Assembly: GCF_017115095.1 (NCBI RefSeq)
Contig: NZ_JABXKI010000237.1
Coordinates: forward strand, 1-36,424
Reading direction: 5' to 3'
Length of the DNA: 36,424 nucleotides
Source of the DNA: Nostoc sp. NMS4
Lineage (GTDB): Bacteria > Cyanobacteriota > Cyanobacteriia > Cyanobacteriales > Nostocaceae
A program made the translations under genes and the position numbers. A model generated the notes under the pieces. It saw only the letters and a list, made by a program, of their open reading frames with translations. It did not search any database and was not told the DNA's origin. Positions 24,480 to 32,798 of the stretch are shown one piece after another. Within the stretch, counting starts at the first letter, position 1, and each line of letters begins with the position of its first letter.

Positions 24480-26459
24480 ATGAATTCTGGCGAATATACA
24501 CTAGCTAGATCAAACAATCAATGGGCACTAAAACCAGAAATAGAGATGAAGTTTGCTGACTTCCTAATAAATCATGCTGTAGATGCTGCCTTCTGTTTAG
24601 GAGCAAACGCGCAGTTTCTTTACGTCAACGATGCCACTTGTCTGATGACTGAGTATTCCCGTGAGGAATTACTTTCCATGAGTCTGTATGATATAGATGT
24701 AGACTTTTCTCTACACAATTGGTCAGACATTAAGTCACGGGGTTCTTTTACTTTTAAATCTCGCTATCAGAAAAAAGGAGGTTGGATATTTCTGGTAGAA
24801 ATATCCATGAACTATGTCAAGCACCAAGATATGGAATTTAGCTATGCCTTTGCTCGTGAGAAAACTGATGAAATAGTAGAATTGAGCGTACAGAAGTCAA
24901 CTAATGAATTAGGGGATGCCAAAGACAATTTACAACAGGAATTTTCTCAACTCAAGGGAAAAGAAGTAGAACTAGAAACATCTCTTTCTTTGCTTCGTTC
25001 TACTCTCGAATCTACTGCCATTGGTATTGTTGCAGTTAACTTCGAGGGAGATATTCTAAGCTTGAATCAGAAATTTGTGGATATGTGGCAGATCCCACAG
25101 TCGCTAATACTATCTAAGAAATGTCCTCGATGCAAAGCCTTTTTTGAGAACCAACTTAAAGATCCACAAACCTTTAATCGGCTGATTTGGGAAGTGTCTA
25201 GCCAGTCTGATTTTGAGAGCTACGACATTCTAGAGTTAAAAGACGGGAGAGTTTTTGCACACTACTCTAAACCTCAGTGGCTCAAGGGCAAAATTATTGG
25301 TAGAGTGTGGAGTATTTGGGATATTACTGAATCGAAGCAGACTGAAGAAGCATTACGGCTGAATGCAGCTAGATTTCGGACTTTAGCAGAAACAACAGAT
25401 ACCAGTACTTTTCTGATTCAAGGCACGCGGCTTTGCTATATAAATCCGGCAGTGGAGAAACTCACTGGCTACACAAAAGAGGAACTGCTAACAGGCTTTG
25501 GACTACACCGACTGATTAAAAGCAAAAAACGTAGGCAGGTACGCAACCAGAGTGAAGCAGGTAACTTTGAATACCAAGAGATAAATCTTTTGACAAAAAA
25601 CGGCACGGAGCGCTGGCTAGCTTGTGCTGTTGTCATGCTGGATGGAGTGCTGGATTTTGGGGGAAAACCAGTTGAACTGATTGCAGGCATCGATATTACC
25701 GATTACAAATATGCAGAATTAGGTCTTAACCAAGCTTTAGAACAAGCTAAACAACTTAGCGAACTTAGAGCGCGTTTTCTTTCTATGGTTTGCCATCAAT
25801 TCCGAACTCCGTTGAATATTGTTTCATTTTCTAATAGTTTATTGAAAGAAGAAGTAGACAAACGTACACAGAAGAAAATCCAACCATTACTCGATCATAT
25901 TCAAAAAGCTACCGAACAACTGAGCCTGATGTTGGATGATATTTTGTTCTTCTCTAAGGCAGAAGCAGCAAAATTAAATTTTGAACCAAAACCGCTTGAG
26001 TTAGTTCAGTTTTGTCAGAATTTAGTTGCACAAATGCAGATGAGTGTTAGGCAAAACCCAATCAATTTTGTAACTCAAGATAACTCTCTAACAGCCTATA
26101 TAGATAAAAAATTGTTAGAGCCTATTTTGAAGAATTTGCTGGATAATGCAATTAAGTATTCTCCCCAAAATATTGGAATAGTTTTTGAACTATCTTGCGA
26201 CAATGAAAAATTAATTTTCCAAGTAAAAGATAGGGGGATCGGTATTTCAGTACTAGATCAACAACGGATATTTGAACCATTTTACCGTGGTAGTAACATT
26301 GATCATATCCCTGGTACTGGACTAGGACTATCTATTCTTAAAACCCTTGTAGATTTACATCATGGTCGAGTTTATGTAGAAAGTGAAGTTGGTGTTGGCA
26401 CTAAGTTTACTGTAATATTGCCATTAATGAAATCAGAGTTTACCTGTTCCGATTTATGA
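24480..26459 (+). CDS. PAS-domain sensor histidine kinase of the scytonemin locus
   Basis: This is the likely sensor of the two-component pair next to scyA (equivalent to NpF1277 of N. punctiforme). From the ATG at 24480, which AGGGGAAG precedes, it has 659 residues; an earlier TTG at 24456 lacks such a site. There is no transmembrane segment, so it is cytoplasmic. Three PAS domains are seen (about 22-135, 175-290 and 297-410), the second with a CPRC cysteine pair. The HisKA domain has the phospho-accepting histidine in MVCHQFRTPLN (about 435). The HATPase domain has NLLDNAIKYS, DRGIGI, FEPFYRG and GTGLGLSI. Only one kinase core and no receiver is present. What it senses (UV-A, redox or another stress) cannot be read from the sequence. 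Confidence 0.92.
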   Translation: MNSGEYTLARSNNQWALKPEIEMKFADFLINHAVDAAFCLGANAQFLYVNDATCLMTEYSREELLSMSLYDIDVDFSLHNWSDIKSRGSFTFKSRYQKKGGWIFLVEISMNYVKHQDMEFSYAFAREKTDEIVELSVQKSTNELGDAKDNLQQEFSQLKGKEVELETSLSLLRSTLESTAIGIVAVNFEGDILSLNQKFVDMWQIPQSLILSKKCPRCKAFFENQLKDPQTFNRLIWEVSSQSDFESYDILELKDGRVFAHYSKPQWLKGKIIGRVWSIWDITESKQTEEALRLNAARFRTLAETTDTSTFLIQGTRLCYINPAVEKLTGYTKEELLTGFGLHRLIKSKKRRQVRNQSEAGNFEYQEINLLTKNGTERWLACAVVMLDGVLDFGGKPVELIAGIDITDYKYAELGLNQALEQAKQLSELRARFLSMVCHQFRTPLNIVSFSNSLLKEEVDKRTQKKIQPLLDHIQKATEQLSLMLDDILFFSKAEAAKLNFEPKPLELVQFCQNLVAQMQMSVRQNPINFVTQDNSLTAYIDKKLLEPILKNLLDNAIKYSPQNIGIVFELSCDNEKLIFQVKDRGIGISVLDQQRIFEPFYRGSNIDHIPGTGLGLSILKTLVDLHHGRVYVESEVGVGTKFTVILPLMKSEFTCSDL

Positions 26460-26599
26460 GTGTTGAAATGAAGAATAGTTGTTAGTTAAAAACTCAATAA
26501 TCATAACTCTTAGAACGAGGTAATTAATTTCATGGCTATTTTAGATACTCAGCAAAGAGTCTAGTAATTAGCTTCTGCAAAAATTTATGGTAATAGAAA

Positions 26600-27472
26600 A
26601 TGATGTACGAATCGTCAAAGAAAATTCTCGTCATTGAAGATGATAGCATTACCCGCAATCTTTATTTAAAGGGTCTTGAGGCTAAAGGTTTTGATATAAT
26701 AGGCGCTCAAAACGGTCGTATTGGTATCCAACAAGCACAAAAGAATATACCCGACTTAGTGATTTGCGATATCACGATGCCCGATATGGATGGTTATGGC
26801 GTTTTAAGTACACTACGCCAAGATCCTCTTACAGCAATTATTCCCTTTATTTTTCTGACTGGCAGTAGCACCAGAGCAGATGTTCGCAAAGCTATGGAAT
26901 TGGGAGCAGATGACTATCTTACCAAACCCTCGACACTAGAGGAATTGCTCAGAGCGATCGCTATTCGCTTGCAAAAGCAAGCTACTCTTCAATACTGGTG
27001 TGCGATGAAATTTGAGAAAGCTCCAAAATCAGTATTTGCAGATGATACTATAGCGATCGCTGAAGGTGTTGCCGTAGCCTCTGATAGAGAAGCTGACATT
27101 CCTTATAAGTCAATTTTTCCCTCCATTCCCCAATTGAAGGAAGTTTTTGACTTTATCGAAGCCTATTATCATCAAGGAATTACTTTGTGTGATGTGGCTC
27201 TTGCTGTTGGTTACTCACCTGCTTACTTAACTAATCGAGTAGCAAGGCAGACAGGAGAGACTGTAAACTGTTGGATTGTCAAACGCCGAATGGCGGGAGC
27301 GCGTTTTTTACTCCAAAATAATAATCAGACAGTCGAAAAGATAGCGAAAGCATTGGGCTATCAGGATGTGTCTCATTTCTCTCGTCAGTTTCGCCAACAT
27401 CACGGTTTACCTCCCCAAGCTTGGCGCAAAGAGCATCAGCTTGGATTGCAAGAACAGGTGGAACTCTGGTGA
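26600..27472 (+). CDS. Response regulator with AraC-type DNA-binding domain
   Basis: This is the probable output partner of the preceding kinase (NpF1278-like), 140 bp downstream on the same strand. Its 290 residues begin with a receiver domain (about 8-128): acidic pair EDD at 14-16, phospho-acceptor D57 in DLVICDITMPDMDGYG, FLTGSS and the conserved lysine in YLTKPS. A linker of about 50 residues leads to an AraC/XylS double helix-turn-helix domain (about 190-285), with CDVALAVGYSPAYLTNRVAR and VEKIAKALGYQDVSHFSRQF. Such regulators often bind direct repeats near promoters, so the repeated motif upstream of scyA and trpE is a candidate target (inference). A small gap without a gene separates the two frames. 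Confidence 0.93.
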   Translation: MMYESSKKILVIEDDSITRNLYLKGLEAKGFDIIGAQNGRIGIQQAQKNIPDLVICDITMPDMDGYGVLSTLRQDPLTAIIPFIFLTGSSTRADVRKAMELGADDYLTKPSTLEELLRAIAIRLQKQATLQYWCAMKFEKAPKSVFADDTIAIAEGVAVASDREADIPYKSIFPSIPQLKEVFDFIEAYYHQGITLCDVALAVGYSPAYLTNRVARQTGETVNCWIVKRRMAGARFLLQNNNQTVEKIAKALGYQDVSHFSRQFRQHHGLPPQAWRKEHQLGLQEQVELW

Positions 27473-27492
27473 AAGTGCAGGACGAATGCATC

Positions 27493-28058
27493 TTATTTAC
27501 TAATAAAAACTAAGAAATATTTCCAAAAATCATCCAGAAATTCGTCTAAACTCTGTCGGTGACAAGCAACAAAGGGACTTAGCTTTTTATAATGTCGTGC
27601 CTCATGTACCCAACATAAAGCCAAATCAGCAGTCAAGGTGTCACCGTGGTCGGGTAGCAGGACTATATCGCTATAATCCCGCCCCCTCAGAACCGGACTT
27701 GCGCCTTGCAACGCATCCGGCTCAAGCAAGTCATAAACTACAAATTGTTCCAGAATGTATTTGCTGATGGCAGTACAGATGTACTTTTGAGGATATCTCC
27801 CGATGGTGGTTTCGATGATGTTTTGCTATCTAAATCTCTACTGATTTTGAGTTTTTCTACTTTTTCTTCTAGTTCTAAAATTCTGGAGTTCAGTTTCTCT
27901 ATGGCGATCGCCTGCTCAACAATGATGTTCACCAGTTGTTCGGGAGTTAACTGGAGAAGGGTTTCACGCTCTAATTTCAAAAGCAGGTCTTTTCCCATAA
28001 TTGTGATATTCCACCTCAGATGTCACACTTGTCAATACCTTTTGACCTGAATCCTTAC
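27493..28058 (-). pseudogene. IS66-family transposase remnant
   Basis: Two pieces of an IS66 transposase are seen on the minus strand. The N-terminal piece (27738-27998) has LTPEQLVNIIVEQAIAIEKL, a coiled coil, and SRDLDSKTSSKPPSGDILK. The second piece (about 27510-27650) has ADLALCWVHEARHYKKLSPF and HRQSLDEFLDDFWKYF from the catalytic region. Everything between them, and the C-terminus, is missing. The pieces are separated by the 3' end of a group II intron (27649-27723). The left end, GTAAGGATTCAGG at about 28058, directly abuts integrase coding sequence, so the IS had inserted into that gene. Confidence 0.8.
27649..27723 (-). mobile_element. Group II intron 3' remnant (domains V and VI)
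   Basis: Minus-strand bases from 27723 to 27690 form a canonical 34-nt domain V. It starts GAGCCGGATGCGTTGCAAGG and ends CGCAAGTCCGGTTC, with a GCAA tetraloop, a two-base bulge and the complementary GAGCCGG/CCGGTTC arms. Domain VI follows: GCGGGA pairs with TCCTGC, GGG with CCC, and a bulged A in CTACCC is the expected branch point. The intron end is ...CCCGAC at about 27649, where IS66 coding sequence resumes (HGDTLTADLALCW). The 5' end (GUGYG), domains I-IV and the reverse transcriptase are absent, so it cannot splice. Confidence 0.85.
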
Positions 28059-28537
28059 AAGCATTCATTTGTTTAAGAGTGCGCTTGGCTGTTTCAGCAG
28101 AATAAGTACTCAGTAAATAATTCCTTATCATCACTGCTTGATTAGCATCAGTAGTAGGTAATGCTCTGATGCGCTTCTCTCTCTATTAATGAGTAGTCAC
28201 GGACAAGAGTTGATTCCTGTACTTGACCACTTTTAAACTGAGTATACTTTTCCCATAACTCAAGTAGGCTGTATACCTTTTGTTTTTTAGGGGTAGCGGT
28301 GTGGTCAGCTTTGTATTTGGCAAGGGTAGGGTCAAAATAACCAGCTAGGATATCTAACTCTATCTGCCTTACTTTTATCTCAGCAGCCACTCTGTTCTCT
28401 GGAGTGTCAACCAAATTCAGAGATAAGTATTTCTGATTGCCATTAAATAAAGCTCTAGGAAATCTTAATCTAAGATAACCTTTAGATACTTCAATACCAA
28501 CTTTCATGGTAATCCTTTGACTATTTTGGATAGTCAT
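28059..28537 (-). pseudogene. int: Tyrosine recombinase (phage-type integrase) remnant next to tRNA-Met
   Basis: The first ~120 residues carry an arm-type DNA-binding domain of the DUF3596 kind (KGYLRLRFPRALFNGNQKYL, then AEIKVRQIELDILAGYFDPT). The start of the core-binding domain follows. The frame breaks in a GA dinucleotide run near 28185-28192. Adding one GA unit continues it as REKRIRALPTTDANQAVMIRN and LLSTYSAETAKRTLKQMNAC up to 28060. There the IS66 remnant begins, and the catalytic domain with the R-H-R-Y residues is gone. The gene starts 93 bp from the 3' end of tRNA-Met, the usual position of an integrase after insertion in a tRNA gene. TGACTATC/GATAGTCA repeats just upstream may be recombinase-arm or Xis sites. 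Confidence 0.82.
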
Positions 28538-28567
28538 TGGATAGTCAAAAGGGAGTTAAAACAAAGA

Positions 28568-28603
28568 TTCAGCTTCCATGACCACCAATGTACAGAAGCT
28601 GAA
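28568..28603 (-). terminator. Possible terminator after tRNA-Met
   Basis: On the minus strand a 9-bp stem (TTCAGCTTC / GAAGCTGAA) with an 18-nt loop is followed by TCTTTGTTTT. It lies 27 bp after the tRNA end and before the integrase remnant. The long loop lowers confidence. Confidence 0.4.
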
Positions 28604-28629
28604 ACCTTTATGTAGTCTTACTTTTAAAG

Positions 28630-28703
28630 TGGCTCAGGTCGGAGTTGAACCAACGACCCCAGGCTTATGAGTCCCGTGCTCTAACCAACTGAGCTACTGA
28701 GCC
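28630..28703 (-). tRNA. tRNA-Met (CAT anticodon)
   Basis: The minus strand gives a full cloverleaf of 74 nt: acceptor GGCTCAG/CTGAGCC, D-arm GCTCAGTTGGTTAGAGC, anticodon loop CTCATAA, variable GGGTC, and T-arm GTTGGTTCAACTCCGAC with discriminator A. CCA is not encoded. The acceptor and D-arm match elongator tRNA-Met better than the initiator. The anticodon stem has one A-G mismatch at its top pair. A lysidine-modified tRNA-Ile(CAT) cannot be wholly excluded from sequence alone. Confidence 0.93.
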
Positions 28704-28869
28704 AGATTTATTCAAGTCATTAGCTAACATAGCATACAAATTTGCTCAATACTAGCCCATTTTGCAATTTTGTGAGAACTTTTATTCCTGTTGAAGTAAT
28801 TGAAAGTAGAAGAGGGAGGTAAACTCCCTCAACTAACAAAGCAATGATTTAGTTACAGACAACTAAGAA

Positions 28870-31224
28870 TTACAGGCGTTGTGGTAAGAAAGCTATTGGG
28901 TTAACAGCACCCTTACCTGATGGATGAATTTCAAAGTGGCTGTGTGGGCCAGTGCTGTGACCAGTAGTACCCATTAAAGCAATTGTTTCTCCTTGATGTA
29001 CCTGCTGACCAGGTTGCACCAAAATCTTGCTGTTATGAGCATAGCGAGTGCTGCTGCCATCAGGATGGTGGATTTCGACGAGGTTGCCGTAACCACCATT
29101 GTTCCAGCCAGCTTTCTCTATCGTACCGTCAGCTGAGGCAACAACTGGCGTACCAGTGGAGTTAGCAATATCAATTCCCTTGTGCGGTCTTCCCCAGCGC
29201 ATACCAAAGCCAGATGTGAGAGTACCCTTCGTCGGCCAGATATAAGCCAAGGTTGAAGTAGATGGAGGAGGTGTAAGTTCGTCAATGGGTCTGGGCAGAT
29301 ATTGATCCACTGCTGCCAAAGGCGGCATTATCTGTGGAGAAACTGTGGTTCCCCGCATCTTTCCTAAAGAGTCAGAGGCATTTACTCTTCCAGAAGGTGT
29401 TGCAACCCTCGTGGCAGATTGAGTGCGAGAGGGAGTCCACTGACTAGCAGAACCTAGATTAGGCAAGAACTCTGGGTTTACTGCTTCGGTAGGACGTACA
29501 GTAGTCCTGAATTGGGGCTTAGGCTGAACGCTATAGTTAGCCCTAATGGGTGTAGGAACTGGAATTGGTATTGCTACACTATTCGTTGTAGATACACGGT
29601 TGGGTGCGGTGAAATTGTTGGGAGTAGAAATAGGAGTGAGCATCGCAGCATTATTAGCTTCGATCGCTGCTGGTGGCTCAACTAAGTTACCAGATTGTTG
29701 AGCGCGATATTTCTGCTGTAACCTTTGGATTTCGGCTTGTAAGCCCTGTAAACGGTCATTATTGTTATTATTTACCCTTGCTACCCTATTTGCTGGTGTC
29801 TTAGGCTGTTGTATTTCGGCAAAAGCTTGTGGCACTGCAATGTCACCACCGACACCATAAGACTTGGTGGTGGGAGGGGTTGTTTCTGAGTCAGTCGCAC
29901 TATTTGCCTGAATCTGCACAGTTACCGGTGTAGGTACGGCAACACTACTGTTGTCGGCAATAGTTGGTGATGGTGAACTAGGTAGATATGAGTTGGCACT
30001 ACCAATATTCAAAGGGGAGGTAGCAACATGAGGAGTTTTGCGAGACTCTACAAAAGTAGGCTTACTCGCTACAGTTGCCTCAACTTGAACAGCAGGAATA
30101 ACTAGTTTTTGACTAATTCGCAGTTCATTGGGATTATTGAGGTTATTTGCTTTAACTAGTTCTGATACCGAGGTATTGTATCTGCTGGCGATCGCTGCTA
30201 GTGTATCTCCAGGTTTAACTTCGTAGGCTGTATGTGTCGAGGAGGCAATAACTACTGGCATCGCTGGTACAGATGCAGTGTCTCTTGTCTTCTGTTTTAA
30301 CCTCGATATCAGGTTCGCTTGGCTGGCATCGCTAGAAGTGTCTGGCTGGGCTGCTAATGCAGTCTTCTCAACCACAGTTGTCGGCTGCGCCAATTCTATA
30401 TCAGCTTGTGATAAATTTTTGGTTTCTCCAGACTGCAACTGCGCCAGACTCTTTCTTAAACGGTTCGATTTTTCTTGTAAGCGATTTAGTGCGAACTCTT
30501 GTTGCGCTTTAAGTTGTGCATTTATTTCACTGTTAACTGCGCCGGATGTTGCCACTATTTGGGGCTGGGCAGTTAGTGATGTATTTGTACTATCAACACC
30601 ATCAGCACTATAGTCGTCAGACAGATTATTGACTGTTGGAAAACTAGTTTCCGCTAGGGTATTGTTCAATCCCTGTGAGACTTGGGGCTTCAGGTAGGTG
30701 GAATTTTTATAACCTGCTGTTGTTTGAGAAAACGTTTTTGATGCAGGAACTTGCAAAGATATTCCACTTGCTGCGACTTGCCATTTAGCTTCAAGCCCAG
30801 GCACTTGTGAGACTGCCGTTGGTTCCACGATTACAGGATTTTCCGGCACGCTCGCTGATGAGACTGCTTGGGACTCCAGCTTTGTGGAGGCAAATTTCAC
30901 TTGGGTGTCAGGAACAGCAGGAATCGAAGACGATGCCTTTTGGCTGCCTACTGGCACTGCTGCTTGGGCTTGATCGCTTTGTCGAGTCACCAAAAGGCTG
31001 GTTGCTCCCATAGAGATTGCCAAGCCAATCATCGCCGCTTTTCTCCGCACCCGGTTGTTAAGTTTTGGATTCATTACATTTAGCAGTTCTACCGGGGCAT
31101 CATCGCTGCTAGGGGTATTGTTCAACACAGCTTTTACTCTCTTTTTCAATGCTCGTTTCAAAGACGACCTCCTATGATCACTAGCGCTTAATTGACCTCG
31201 ATTTTTCAGTTGGATACTAGTCAA
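28870..31224 (-). CDS. LysM-domain M23 family metallopeptidase (cell-wall hydrolase)
   Basis: The predicted protein, 784 residues, is an envelope peptidoglycan hydrolase or a regulator of one. Residues 1-55 are basic and cytoplasmic, followed by a single hydrophobic segment (AAMIGLAISMGATSLLV) acting as membrane anchor. A long low-complexity Ser/Thr/Pro/Gln region contains a coiled coil (ALNRLQEKSNRLRKSLAQLQ) and one LysM domain near 335-380 (YEVKPGDTLAAIASRYNTSV). The C-terminal 125 residues are an M23 domain: GFGMRWGRPHKGIDIA with the H...D zinc ligands, and GHSTGPHSHFEIHPSG with the HxH motif. The zinc ligands are complete, so it is probably active. It is preceded by an unusually long, structured leader. 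Confidence 0.92.
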   Translation of the reverse strand: MTSIQLKNRGQLSASDHRRSSLKRALKKRVKAVLNNTPSSDDAPVELLNVMNPKLNNRVRRKAAMIGLAISMGATSLLVTRQSDQAQAAVPVGSQKASSSIPAVPDTQVKFASTKLESQAVSSASVPENPVIVEPTAVSQVPGLEAKWQVAASGISLQVPASKTFSQTTAGYKNSTYLKPQVSQGLNNTLAETSFPTVNNLSDDYSADGVDSTNTSLTAQPQIVATSGAVNSEINAQLKAQQEFALNRLQEKSNRLRKSLAQLQSGETKNLSQADIELAQPTTVVEKTALAAQPDTSSDASQANLISRLKQKTRDTASVPAMPVVIASSTHTAYEVKPGDTLAAIASRYNTSVSELVKANNLNNPNELRISQKLVIPAVQVEATVASKPTFVESRKTPHVATSPLNIGSANSYLPSSPSPTIADNSSVAVPTPVTVQIQANSATDSETTPPTTKSYGVGGDIAVPQAFAEIQQPKTPANRVARVNNNNNDRLQGLQAEIQRLQQKYRAQQSGNLVEPPAAIEANNAAMLTPISTPNNFTAPNRVSTTNSVAIPIPVPTPIRANYSVQPKPQFRTTVRPTEAVNPEFLPNLGSASQWTPSRTQSATRVATPSGRVNASDSLGKMRGTTVSPQIMPPLAAVDQYLPRPIDELTPPPSTSTLAYIWPTKGTLTSGFGMRWGRPHKGIDIANSTGTPVVASADGTIEKAGWNNGGYGNLVEIHHPDGSSTRYAHNSKILVQPGQQVHQGETIALMGTTGHSTGPHSHFEIHPSGKGAVNPIAFLPQRL

Positions 31225-31266
31225 TGATTTAGATCACAACAAATGATAGATCGAGATCACATTCAC

Positions 31267-31490
31267 CAGAGATGCTTACGCAAGATTAACCTGCTTCTCT
31301 GATTTAGACAAGTTCACATCTGTTAGCAAAACTTAAATTTTGCTGTGTTTACTCGTCCGAACCACTCCTAACACCACTTAGGACTTTTTACTCTTTCCCA
31401 TTATCCGCGCTTGTCTTGCGTCAATCGCGGGGACTGGACAAACTATTTGCCAAGTCCAAGTCGCTGCTGAAAATTAAATTGCGGCGACTT
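31267..31490 (-). promoter_or_regulatory. Structured 5' leader of the M23 peptidase gene (six hairpins)
   Basis: Six inverted repeats follow one another: 31458-31490 (AAGTCGCTGC/GCGGCGACTT), 31431-31456 (GGACT/AGTCC), 31405-31430 (CCGCG/CGCGG), 31366-31383 (TCCTAA/TTAGGA), 31325-31344 (AGCAAAA/TTTTGCT) and 31267-31301 (CAGAGA/TCTCTG). They end 43 bp before the start codon of the peptidase. Such density suggests a folded RNA leader. Cyclic di-AMP riboswitches often precede cell-wall hydrolase genes, but I could not align this leader to that consensus. The remaining upstream part, 31491-31951, is AT-rich and holds no gene that I can see. Confidence 0.5.
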
Positions 31491-31951
31491 CTGGAAAAGT
31501 TATGCCCCCTGCTGTAGATATCTTCAAGATATTTCTACCCCATCCGTCTTATCAACACGAGACTTTACGTTGATTATTCCCTAAAAAACAACCGTATTAA
31601 CTATCGGCTACTTTTGGGCTGATTTCTGTCCTCTATTGAGCCAAAATAGCTCAAATGTAAGATATGACTGGATTCTAGCGATTTTGTTCCTAGTTTAGGG
31701 TGTTTCAAATTCATCAAAATCTATCATTCAAATTTGGCAATATCCCAAGTTTTATATACAAATTTCTTATAATAACCTCACTATACTTGTAAGTATCTTC
31801 CACTACATTTTGCGAATAAACCTGATTTTTGGTATATTGTTTTACATATTCTTGCTGTCACCAAGAAAATTTTCGCAGCCACAAATAAATCGTCTAATAG
31901 GTTTCGGTACAGTTTATAAGTAAATACACTTATAATTATGAATGTAAACAA

Positions 31952-32413
31952 CTATTCTAAATAGCCTAACTGACGACGGGTTTCAAATAAACCAATTGCC
32001 ACACTTACTGATAGATTCAAGCTGCGAACCCCCGGTTGGCTCATGGGAATATAGAGGGTAGCATCACAATCTGACAGAATTGCTGGTGATAAGCCCGTGG
32101 TTTCACTACCAAAAAGTAGCCAATCATCAGGTTGAAACTGAAAGTTTACATAATTACAATTTCCACGAACCGTATAACCCAACCATCTGCCGCCACGCCC
32201 CTGATGTAAGTTTTTAAAGGCTTCCAGCGATTCGTGATAGTGTAGTTTGACATAAGGCCAGTAATCCAAGCCAGCTCTCTTGAGGTAGCGATCGCTAATT
32301 TCAAACCCCAAAGGACCTACCAAATGCAACTCTGTACCCGTAGCGGCACAAGTACGGGCAATATTACCTGTATTAGGAGGGATTTGCGGGTTAACTAAAA
32401 CTACCTGAGGCAT
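31952..32413 (-). CDS. trmL: tRNA (cytidine/uridine-34-2'-O)-methyltransferase TrmL
   Basis: TrmL methylates the ribose of the wobble base of tRNA-Leu isoacceptors using S-adenosylmethionine. The protein has 153 residues, the usual size of the minimal SPOUT (SpoU) enzyme. It shows the three SPOUT motifs: NPQIPPNTGNIARTC near the start, LLFGSETTGLSP, and IPMSQPGVRSLNLSVSVAIGLFE, which form the trefoil-knot cofactor site. It is a housekeeping gene unrelated to the pigment cluster. It is flanked by spacers of 385 bp (to gshA) and 727 bp (to the M23 gene) on the same strand. Confidence 0.95.
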   Translation of the reverse strand: MPQVVLVNPQIPPNTGNIARTCAATGTELHLVGPLGFEISDRYLKRAGLDYWPYVKLHYHESLEAFKNLHQGRGGRWLGYTVRGNCNYVNFQFQPDDWLLFGSETTGLSPAILSDCDATLYIPMSQPGVRSLNLSVSVAIGLFETRRQLGYLE

Positions 32414-32798
32414 TATCCGTATAATTTACGTATTGTATAAAACAATTTATTGTCAATGTTAAATCTACCAAAAGGTAGAGGCTATTCATAGGTTTTGTTA
32501 ATAATAATCAGGCATGCTCTATCGATTAGATTTTTAAAACGAAGTACAAACCCTCCCAGAGGAATGCCTGAGAGGATATTTGGCTAAAATCAGGAAGTAT
32601 TAAGTTTTATGCAGAAGAAGTAAGTGCTTGTGTCTTTTAGGGCTGGTAGTGTCTGCAATCAAATCTACCATTTGGGTGAAGACGGGAGTAATCAATTCAA
32701 AATTCAAAATTCAAAATTCAAAATTAAAGAACTTCTGCCTCCTGCCTTGTCTTTCTCAATCCCCAATGCCCAATGCCTAACGCCCAATGCCCTTTGAG
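32414..32798. repeat. trmL-gshA spacer with STRR arrays
   Basis: The spacer holds no gene. It contains four perfect ATTCAAA heptamers at 32695-32722 (continuing as ATTAAAG), and a degenerate CCCAATG-type array at about 32761-32792. The rest is AT-rich without features I recognise. Confidence 0.7.

Noticed and set aside
27706..28050. 114-residue frame on the plus strand opposite the IS66 remnant
   Set aside because: It is the antisense shadow of the IS66 N-terminal piece and the intron domain V; no family signature, Ser/Phe-rich.
30278..30613. 111-residue plus-strand frame inside the M23 peptidase gene
   Set aside because: It lies fully antisense to a well-supported gene, has no ribosome site and no recognisable domain.
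31225..31951. Cyclic di-AMP (ydaO/yuaA) riboswitch in the peptidase leader
   Set aside because: Gene context fits and hairpins are many, but the conserved GGGGAACC and GGGGTGAA blocks in their proper order could not be found. I report only a structured leader.
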